Source of the DNA: Colias croceus
Lineage: Eukaryota; Arthropoda; Insecta; Lepidoptera; Pieridae
DNA length: 64,000 nucleotides
Direction of reading: 5' to 3'
Assembly (NCBI RefSeq): GCF_905220415.1
Contig: NC_059563.1
Coordinates: 816,001-880,000, forward strand
In this document: positions 12,001-24,000 of the stretch, piece after piece
How positions within the stretch are numbered: position 1 is the first letter of the stretch
How the letters are laid out: the number at the start of each line of letters is the position of its first letter
Notes under the pieces: generated by a model
Database searches by the model: none
What the model saw: the letters and a program-made list of their open reading frames with translations, nothing else
Told to the model about the DNA's origin: nothing
Position numbers and translations under genes: made by a program

Positions 12001-15000
12001 AACACTATTATTTATTGAATTCAAATTGAAAGGTCAAATATAAAATTAAGTATCTGGCTTCATAGAAAATATTTATCAATGTAATAATTGTAAGAAATGT
12101 CAATTACGTATTTTTGTATGTTTGTATATCTAAACTCTACTAAAGAGGTCCTTTTGTTTTTTTTTTTCAGTTTTTGCTTAGAGAGGCAAAAATAATCTAG
12201 ATATTCAGATAGAGCAGAAGAAAGACATCAAATTCCATAAATAAAACTATTTTAACATATTAATTTATTAAAAATTACATACCACTTCATTGTCATCACC
12301 GTGCCCATGACCGTGACCGTGACCGTGATTCTGACCGTGACCATTGTCGTAACCTTGATTATGGTTTAGACCATTATAATCTGCCCCTTGGTAAGACCCT
12401 GTGTGCGGAGGTAGATAGGTATTAGGAGGTGAATAACCTGAAAAAATATAAGTAAATGTTTTTGAATAAAAGATGTTGAATTGTTTATTAATTTATTATT
12501 GTTAGAGGTTCGATATCAAAACTGAACTATAATTTTATTTTCATATAAAATTTTGCCAAATCTATACTAATATTATAAAGATGAAAAGTTTGTTTGTTTG
12601 AACGCGCTAATCTCAGAAACTACTGGTCCGATTTGAAAAATTCATTCGGTGTTAGATAGCCCATTTATCGAGGAAAGTTATAGGTTATATTATAATATTA
12701 TCACGCTAAGACCAACAGGAGCGGAGCAATGCGGGTGAAACCGCGTGGAACAGCTAGTTTTAAATAACGCTGAAGAAACTACGTGATGTGTATTGAAAGC
12801 TTATTATTTGATGATTAAATAAATTTAATATGATATATTATTTGTTAGTTACATAAAATAAAATAAACAATCAAGTGAAATTAAATGACGAAATTAGCAT
12901 GATTACGACCGCCATGAATTGTAGGTACCTACTTCCTTTTACCTAATTATATTTACGCAAGCGAACCCATGCGGGCACAGCTAGTGTTTCATAAAGATAA
13001 CTACGTTTTGCATCATAATGCACTTTTTTACATTTAAATTTAATTTTCCACATAGAAAAATTTAAAACGCTCTTTCAGTAGTTATCACTAAATAGTATAA
13101 AACAAAGTCGCTTTCTCTATGCCCCTTTGTATGCTTAAATCTTTAAAACTACACAACGGATTTTGATGCGGTTTTTTTTAGTAGATAGAGTGATTCAAGA
13201 GGAAGGTTTTAGTATATAATTTATTAGGTTTGAGACAAAGCGGGCGAAACCGCGGGCGGTAAGCTAGTTTTTTACTATAATAAGGGCAGGTGTACGTTTC
13301 CAGTTCCTTAAATTGCAAAAGATCTTGTACCCGTACATAAGCTAAGCTACTTTTATGATTGTACACTGTGGTATTGAAGCTAATAAACGAATAAAAAAAA
13401 CGATGTGTGGCACTTAGGGACAGCCGCGGTAAAGCTATTGAAAGAAAGAAAAGAAAGAAAGAAAGAAATTGCATGCTATGCCAGATGCCTTCAAGCCACA
13501 CCTCCGCCGGTCGGAGTGGGGGAGAGTGAGGTTTTTCGTTACGCAATTTCTGGATTCGGTCCCCGCGCTCAAGGCTCGCGATAGAAGCTATGCAATAGCT
13601 TTAAAAATGTTACTCGAAAATTACGAAAGTAAAATATACAGCAAAATTTTCACAGGCGGAAATCTAGTGCAGGATAAATTATTTCATGATGATTTACTTT
13701 GCATTCATAGAATTATAAATGAAATTGTCTATTTAAGTACTATCACACATTAAAAGTAATTACAGAAAAAAACATGAAAAATAATTTAATTTTACCGCGT
13801 AAGTAAATAAAAAAAAAAAAATGTTGTGTGGTTTTATGAAACCACGGTAAAAGTGAAACTTTTTTTCACACTATAGACATTTAACTAAAAATTATCGTGT
13901 TTGTACGATAATTATCGTACGTATCGTACGTCACGCGACATGCGCTACACAGACCAAAAAGTTTGAGACGATGTAATAAAAGTTTCACTTTAAAAATTAC
14001 CTGGATTTGGCGGTAAATAATTATTATTCGGTCGATTTAATCCATTATTATATCCTCCATTATAATAGTTGACTGGTGGCTCACAATGTGCCAAAGTTGC
14101 TAGTAATGTTATGCTGAGTACCTGGAAAAGAAATAATAATATTTTAGTACCTATTTATTTATAAACAGTTCATAACAATACTTCGCCTGAAACTAAGGGT
14201 CAACTCACACCAAAAGAGCGGCGAATGCTCGAACATTCTCGGGAATTCCCGCGACTTCTCGCGCAGTCGCACGGCTCCGATGGAATTCCACGGAATTCCA
14301 GCGGCGCCGCGGGCATCCGCGCGACTCGTTCGAGCTTCTCATGCGATAATAAGTATTATAGTAATGAAAATAAAGTTAAAATTCATATGACACGGAAACT
14401 GCGCTCCGCTTGGCCGCGCTTCGCCGCTCTTTTGGTGTGAGTTGACCCTAAAGGATTTCATTCACGCGCGCGTAAGTACGAGCAAAGCTGGGATCAAATT
14501 AAATGCCAGCCTAACATCATAGCTAATAGGTAGTAGATTAAGATTTATTTTAATATTAAATAAAAAAAATATATTAGATTAAAATCATTAGGTAGTTATT
14601 AAATTTAATCGTAGATTTGTAATAATTGGTATTGTCTTGATATATTTTTTTATACGAAAGGCTCTATATCTAGAAGTTGATGATGGATGATGAATAATGA
14701 TGATGATGTTGGATATTTGAACATAACAAACATACAATTTAACGTTCAAAGTCCGTCATTAGAAAAATAAACACTATTATTATCATCTATAATATAAAAA
14801 TGAATCCCAAAATGTGTTGATAAGCGCATAACTTGAGAACGGCTGAACCGATTTCGTTAATTCTTTTTTTATTATATTCCTTGAAGTACGAGGATGGTTT
14901 TTATGTAGAGAAAACGTAAACATGTACCACGGGCGAAGCCGGGGCGGACCGCTAGTTTGGAATAAAAATAATCAAACACCATCAAGCCCTTTTACGAATA

Positions 15001-18000
15001 ACATTACCCTTCTTTTAGCAAAGTCGGGAAACAAGAGAAAACAGCCCGATGAAGGAATTATTTTTTCCTCTGAGAACTGAATACAAACTATGGCCATCAA
15101 ACATGCATTGTTACAACAGAAAGAACCATTAATTGTTATATACTGGGCTTACATGGCGCCATTTTACGATTTTGCAAAAATAAAAAAAATACCTAACTAC
15201 CTACTTTTTTAACTTTTTTTGATCAATTTGGACGATTTAACTACGTTGTCAACCTACATTTGTTCTGTTTTAAATATGAATTTAAAAATGAATGATTTTT
15301 TTTATAATAAAAATAACAAAGTATGATACGTTATATACAATTATAAACTTCCAATTTAATTACATTTTTTTATGTTATGGGAAGGCAAACGATTTATTGG
15401 CCTTTTAAGAAATGATATGCTTTTTTCTTAAAATTTTCCAAATCATAGCTCCTAGGAAACACGGCAGGTGGTAGACTATTCCACATCCCCAAAAATACAT
15501 ATCTTTCCTATTTCCGAAAAAAAAACAAAATAATATTAAACTATATCTTCATATAAACCCCATCTAAACACAGTGAATGTACGCATTGTCTTCTAGGATA
15601 GTGCCGGTTACTTCACTCTGATTTATGCTACACTTACACTATGACCGTCATTTAGGTGCAGTGGTTAATTAGAAATGGACCCAATATTCGATCCTTAGCT
15701 CTATGTTACACACTCTTTTACATATAAACAAGCTTCCGTCCGCGGTTTTGCCCGCTTTTTCAAAGAAAAACTCACATAGTAGTTAGTACCCGTTTCCGTG
15801 GGATTTCCGGTAGGTATGAAACCTATCCTGTGTAATCCAAGTTCTATAATCTATATGTTTACTAAATTTCATTGTAATCGATTCAGTAGTATTTGCATGA
15901 AAGAATAACATTATTATTTAAAAATCGATGACTTAAAACTTATGTGAAATGCAAATGCCAATACAATTATAAATATAATAGGCACAATACAATATAAGGG
16001 AACAAGTATTCGATACTAAAACAAAGACCTATGGATTCTAAGCATATCTATATTTTCGACAAAACTTACAACACAAATTCTATGGCCCTGCCCTACATAT
16101 TTACGCCATTATGATTAATGACCCATACTAGTCGTGATTGTAATTATCCTAAAATAGACTGATAATCTGCCATTTCTACACAAATACATTATACACCGGA
16201 AAGTAGGTATAACTAGACTATATAATCTACTAGCTGTTGCCCGCGACTACGTCCGCGATTACGTCGTTTTTCGTCATTCGTCGTTTAAAAAAAAATACGT
16301 GACACTTTATTTTTGAATGTTCTTAATTATTGTCTCTTATAAAATTTAACTACATTAAAATTGAACACTGATAAGAAAATCTTAAAATCTAAAGACAACA
16401 TGAATGAATGTGATTTAAATTCTACATTACTTAGTATTTCAAATAATAATCTAAATTAAATGTAGATTAACAGTTTGAGCGCACCATTATAGAATATGTA
16501 CCTAAGTATTAAATTACGTCAGTATACATAGTAACTTTACTAAAAACACGATGACTTTCTTTCGCGCTCGGTACCACAAACTAAGCATGTTTGTGGTACG
16601 TGGCCCGCGTCACTTGACCCCCCGCGAGTTCCCCTCCGTTGCTATGCGAAAATACATTCGTTGCTCTACTGTAGGAAAAATTGTAATACTGTGGCCTGGG
16701 CGTTATAACACGTCCAGGGAGTTCCTGAGTGCCGATATCACCATCTTGAGGAAAAGCTTCTAATGTCGATTTAAAACTGCATACATACGAATTAACCTGT
16801 TCTAAAATAATTGTGAAATGAGTTCAGTTTTAAATTTGAGAAATATTGATTTCTTGTATTCCACTATTCGTTGTAGTCGAATACAAAATATATTTAAACA
16901 AACTTAGGTTGGCCTTCAGGCAAAAGGGATCCTATCAAATGGTAAACTTGACCTTGTATCTTAAAAGTAAGCATGAAAGGACCTTCTGATAATTATTGAG
17001 CACCAAAGGATCATTTGAAACGCACTACTATAAGAGCGAATATTGTCTAATAACAGTTTAGATTGCACAGTATGTTCCTCTAAAAGTAGTGATTTCAAAG
17101 GTTCCGGTGTATCTTCAAACGAAAGCCGTCTCCTTACTCCACTTTAAAGCATGTAAAGCATGCAAAGAACATACTACGTTAATATCGCCTATACAGAAGA
17201 TGATCTGTAATAAATTGTGAGGTTATAAGCAAACCCACTTTTATATTTGTCGGACCACACCACCGAATTCGTAGATTGTTTACCTCTAAGTCATCAAGAC
17301 TATGACGAAATCGTCTGCAGTAAGACGGGCCTCTCGCTATTCGTCCGTTTTCAGAGACTGAATAATTTCAATTCTTAATCTTTCATTAAACAAATATTAA
17401 TCGTTCTTGTCTCAAATAATTGTAATATTCGCGTCCCTACTCTAGTCATTGCTTATGCTCATGTTCATCTTCAAGAGATCGAATAATATTATGATACACC
17501 CTATCATTTGTCAAACGGTCTTCATATTGAGTAAAGTTTCAGATTCTCGAGATAAAATATGACTGTCGTGATCAGTAGTGAGACGTAATTCCCTCTCAGT
17601 GAGGGTTTCGGTCTAACGGGATAATAGGGGAAACCGGATTTGTTTGTCTCACGGGTTGGTTGTCACAGCGGTCTTAACACAAAACTGAACTATCGAATAA
17701 GTCTGTTGAAAAGCGTGGCAAAAGCGATACAGTGACAACGCTGTCCCCACTTCGCGTCAGACCGCCCCGATCTGCCGTGAGGGCCTTTTTTTTTAGTGGG
17801 GAAATCTTGCATAGATACCCACGGCCTCCGGGGAAGAGGCCGTGGGTTATGTCGGATTCCTACCGACCAAAACCCCACTGTGTTCCGTCGAGCCGCATCA
17901 ACGACAGGGCCGTGGCCCTGTATGTGTAGAATTCATCCGTGACTGCCGTGAGGGCCTCACAAGTGTTTATAGTTTTCGCACAGATTTTTAATGATGACCG

Positions 18001-21000
18001 AATATGGTCCTCATAACATCACCATCAGAAAAAAGGAAATATTTTTAATTGTGAAAAAATATTAATATGATTAACACTATTTTAACATAAAATATTATAA
18101 GTCTGTGAGTGTGTAAAAAAAAGACGGGTTGCACTCCGGGAGTGCCGGCAGAAGTGAAAACTTGATTATTAACGTTCAGCATGTTTGATATTTTGGAATG
18201 GTAGGTATCTGTCTTACGCATGGAATATAAGGGCTAAAAAACTAACATCCGTCTTACGCTTTTTCGATGGTCACGTGTCCTGACGCGAGTTTAAGATTTT
18301 ATACCCAACGCCGCTAAAAAAGTTTTCACTTCAACAAATCCAGCTAATAACACATCAAACTTATGTTTATAATTAGGTATACGACATGAAAATATATTAA
18401 TTACCAAGCAATAATAATACAGATAAATACTGAACATAAGTATAATAGTTAGTTTTAAGTAGTATTAGTTAAAATATACTTTGACTGTTAGTCAAAGTTT
18501 ATTTTTACTAACAACATGTAAATGAAGAAGAAATAATAATTACCAACGAACTAACCTTTTCTATAATACTTAACACGGCACATTTTTCAAATTATCTTGC
18601 TCAACTCTGCTCAAAAATTTGAGGGTTTTGTTGGAACTTTAATGTGTCAAAACTATGATATATCTAAACTACGATACTACTTGAAATAACTTGCATGCGG
18701 AAATGCTCATTACAATTGTGAATCTAAAGAATAACTAACAACATACTATTCAATTTTATTGAGCTGATGAATATCTTTTGCCTGGAAGAGATCACCGTCT
18801 CCTAATAAATATACTGTGTTTTCTTATAAAATTTATTTTATTTAGTAGTTTAGTTTTTGTTATTTTTATGTAAAAATGAGCTTGAGCAATGAACTTATAC
18901 ATATTTGGCAAAAGTATACATAATTTTTTTATAATTTCAGGACCGCAACTTAAATGGGGCGCTCGGAAAATATGCCTATGGGTTATTAATAGAGAAATGA
19001 TACACAACAAAGTTATGTTGGATCCATTTTATTTATAAATAATGAAAATTATATATTTATAAAATATAAAACATATTAGTTATGTAAAATGATTAAAAAT
19101 AAATAAATGAAGCAACTACGATTCAAAGAAAACATCTTTTTCAGTGTGAAAATGCTCTTAGCAATCCTGGATGATGAACTGTATATCATGTACTCTGATC
19201 CCAGTACGGTCGGTACCTCGATAGCCATAACGATAAATATTATAATCAGATAACCGCAAAGTCAAAATAAAAACATGACTTGTACAGTTGTGAGTGCAAA
19301 ATTTACGTTTCATTTGGCAATAACATTTTTTCGGTACTAAAACGTAGTAGTTTGATATGTGGCTGGCTGCCCCTCCTCTCCTTCCTGAAAAATATCCTCC
19401 AAAATTTCCCGAGATACTTCCAATGATTGAACCATTATGATTAACACTATTATTGATATTGATCAATGATTGAACCATTGGACGTTGGACATTAACTTCA
19501 GTCAAAAATTAACGAAGCGGATGATTACTAATTTCCACATAATCCTCGCTGCCACTATCTTTATCATCAAATCATCAATTTTCAAGTGGTGTTGTAAAAT
19601 TGTCAGCAGAAATCGTCTTCCAAAGGCGATATAATTTTATGAGCATTGAATCTGTAAATAAAAAAATCAAAAGTTAACTGTAAATCTATAAAAAAAGCTA
19701 CTTACAAATAAAATTTTATCAAAAACTACTGTTCCCAATGCACCTCAAAATCTTGTAAAAGTCATATACAAAAGAATTCATCAATTCATCATTTTATTAT
19801 TTCATTCAAAAAGTGTAATAATATAATACCAACAAAACATATGAATTGCTATCATTATAAAAAAATAAATACCTGTATGTAACAACTTACCTTTAGTGGG
19901 AACGCATGATGGTGAAAATTCACAAAAGATTGATTAAGATTGCATTTGATATTTTTGGTTTTATGGCATTCAATAGTCAAAAGTCGATTTCTCTGTCCCT
20001 ATGTCCCTTTGTATGCTTAAATCTTTAAAACTACGCAACGGATTTTGATGCGGTTTTTTAAATAAATAGACTAATTCAAGAGCAAGGTATATAATTTATT
20101 AGGTTTTAGACAAAGCGGGCGAAGCCGCGGGCGGTAAGCTAGTAAATTTTTTTTTTATTTTATTTTCTTTATTTAAGGATCACAAAAGGTCGTTACATGT
20201 GTACTTAGGCTAAATACAGTTTTTTTATATACAAGTTGGCGTATGCACTACCGGTTATATGTGACCACAGCTTACACACAAGCGTTAACATAAATTTATG
20301 AAATTAATACAAAGTGATAACAAATATTAAAACAGCTTAATCATGCATATAAATATACCTGCACCAAGTGACTGGAATTATGCTGTTTTAAGAATTTTAT
20401 TAGGACAAAAAAAGTTTTATAATCTTGTTCTTCATTACAGGCCATTTATCAGAAAAAATATCAATATCCACTAAATTTAACAACGAGTTATAATGTCTTA
20501 AAGTTCTTGTAATAGGTGAATTATATTTAGTATTTGTTTTACATGAGGGTAGAAAAAATAATTTATAAGAGCTAGGACGCTTCTGTCTACAAGGCACAGA
20601 TATATTTATATGGTTAAGAAGTTCTGGACAATCAACTTTACCATTTAATATTTTATGCAAAAATGCCATATCTAAAAGTTTGCGTCTGTTATCTAGGGAG
20701 CATAATTTAAAAAACTTTAATCTTTCGGAATAAGAAGAAAGCTGTAGGTTGTGATGATAAGAAAGTAGGGACAAAAATCTTTTCTGAATCCGTTCGACTC
20801 TGTTCCTGTGCACGTCATAGAAAGGAGACCATACTTGAGAACAATATTCTACAATATTGCGACATAAACACAAATATAAAATTATTTTAGTTCTATAATT
20901 TTTAAATTGTTTTGTATTACGTATTATAAAACCTATTAATTTGGAGACTTTAGTTAAAATTGCGTCGATGTGTGGATAAAATGTTAGCTTTTTATCAATA

Positions 21001-24000
21001 ATAACGCCTAAGTCTCGTATCGAGTCGACCTGTGCCAAAGATTTATTATCAATTACATAAGTTACTGGAATCAGATTTTTATTTCGTGTAAAAGAAATGT
21101 GATAGCATTTCTGAATATTTAAAGACATGTCATTCTCTTGGCACCAATTAAATAGTCTATTAAGGTCTTCTTGTATAAGAAATTGATCGTAAGTACTAGC
21201 AACAGGTCGCATTATTTTGAGATCGTCTGCGTAAAGATAGGGAGTTGTATTTTGGAAGCAGTTAATTATGTCGTTCACAAAAACTAGAAATAAAAGCGGT
21301 CCCAAGTGTGACCCCTGGGGAACACCCGACATCACGTCAAAACACTTAGATTGATAACCGTTCACGACAACATATGATTTACGGAAACTCAAATATGACC
21401 TGAACCAATTCAACAAAGATCCAGTGACGCCATTTTCATTTAGCTTTAGCAAAAGCATTTCGTGATTGACTTTATCGAAAGCTTTGCTAAAGTCAGTATA
21501 AATGACGTCAACTTGAACACGATTGTCAACATAACCTATAATATTTTCTACAAATGAGATTAAGTTACTAGAAGTAGATCTATTAGAGATAAAGCCATGT
21601 TGACTACAAGAAATTATTGATTTTAAATGGTTGCTAATAAACGGATAAACTATTGATTCGAAAATTTTTGGAAAAATTGATAGGATTGAGATTGGTCTGT
21701 AGTTTTTAATATTTGATCTGAAACTATCTTTAAAGATTGGAACTATTTTTGCTTCTTTCCAATAGTCAGGGAATAGACCAGTTCGTAATGATTCATTAAA
21801 GATAGTAACTAAGGGTGGAGTGAGCATTTTATAACATTCTTTTATAAATATGGGAGGGATTCCATCAGGTCCCGGCCCTTTATTTATATCCAAAGACTTA
21901 AGTTTATTTGAGACCATTAATTGATTTATTTCTATTTGATTAAAAGATATTGCAGGTGTGGTAGTTGATTTTATAGAATTTATAATTAAATTTTCATTTG
22001 TGTTTTGTACGGCACGGGGTAAAGAATAATTAGATGAAAAGTATTCAGCAAAGCTATTGCAAATATCATCAAAATTGTTACAAACTTTGTCTTCAAATAT
22101 CATATAACTGGGTATAGCATTTTTTGATTCTCTTTTATTGTTCAAGTATGACCAGAAAAATTTAGGATTGCTTGCGATACTTTCTTCTATTTTAAAACAA
22201 TAATTATTGTAACATACGTGTAATAATTTATCACATCGCTTGATTAAAAGGTCTAAAGTTAATTTGTCCATGGGGTTTCTATATTTTTTATAGCGCAATC
22301 TAAGTTTATGTTTCTCTTTTAGTCGTTTTATTAAGTTATGTGTGAACCATAATGGATATTTCGCAGGAACAGCTTTTGTGAGAGGTACATTTTTATGTAT
22401 TATATTTCGTAGACAGTTATAGAAGCTAGTAACCATATCATTTACATCAGTGCAATTTTTAAAAATCTCATCCCAATTTATATCTCCTAAATCTTTGTTT
22501 ATATTTACATAGTCAGCTTTAAAGAAATTTAATTTTGACTTTCTCTGAGTGACAAGACATTTTTCAAAATTTAATGTTAGTTCAAATTTTAGAGCAGGAT
22601 GATAAACGTCAAGAACGGAAAGAGAGATGTCGCTCTTATCTACAAGGACATCAATATGTGACGCTAGGACTAAATCCAATAAATTCGATTTATTATTTAA
22701 TACTCTGTTGTATTGTGATAAATTATTAAAAGCCATAAACTGTGACATTATATCTCTTACACTACATGAAGATGTGTCAAGAACAGAGCAAACGTTATCA
22801 GCATTAGGCACCCAGTGTAAACTGGGCAGATTAAAATCTCCCACAACAACAGTGTACATATACTTAGACAGAAATATACTAGCAGACTCAGTGAAATGTT
22901 CCAATGTATGAGCGCTAACAGGTGGCGGAATATAAACTATACAGATACATAAATCAATAAACTCTTTACCATCTTTGAAACGCACAATAACCCACATATC
23001 TTCTACACCAGTATTAATATTATTACATATTTGATATGAAAAGAGATCTTTATTAACAGCTATCATGACACCACCGCCTGTTTTTTTTGACAGGGGCTTT
23101 GAAATATCCCTATCTCGTCTATATACAATGTAACGATTATCAAACAATTCTTTATCCATAACATTATCTTGAAGCCAGGTTTCAGTGATAAATATAACAT
23201 CAAAGTTATGAAGCAATACATTACAGAAAAACTCATTTGTCTTGGTATTAAGACCGCGACAATTTTGGTAAAAGCAATTTAGTTTAGAGAATTTAAGTGA
23301 AACAAAAAATATATATAAATCTGTTAATCTACATAATTAAATCTATTTGATCTTATTTAGGGTATCATAGTCCTTAATATGAATAGCATCAGTGTCTTCT
23401 GACTTTCTCATGAAGATTCTACCATCACGGATCCAAACAAACTTATAACCAACTTCTTTTTTTTTTAGGCGTGCGGCTCTATGTAGTTCCTTATTCCTGG
23501 GAGAGAGATGTTCACTAATAAATACATTCTTTTTTTCGCCGGCTATCCCCAAGTGACTTGAGTTTAGTTTGTTTGTGGGGTTGGCTTTATTATATCTGAT
23601 TGCAGCCGCTAGTATCCCATCTCTAACTACTGGACTACGTAACTTAATTACTATTGATCTAGGCCGAGGGCTGGTCGTATTTATTTTCGCGGTCCTGGTG
23701 CACAATTGTATATCGTTTTCATGCAAATCAAAGGACACTGTTTTCGCTAATTGCAATGTTAAGGTTTTTAAATTTTCAGAACGATGCTCCGGTACACATT
23801 GCAGTTCGATATTACTAGCTCTGACTTGTTGTTCCATTTGACATAATCTGTTAATTAAATCTTTATTTTCTAATTTAATTGCGTCCAGCTCCTTTTGAAA
23901 AAATGAGATTTCACTGAATTTGATTTCAACCTCTTTTTTAACACTCTCATATTGCGAATTTATAAACTCCAATGAGTCCCTAAATGCGTTAATTTCTGTC

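Noticed and set aside
14225..14440. 71-codon open frame
   Set aside because: It lies wholly inside a MITE, mostly between its inverted repeats.
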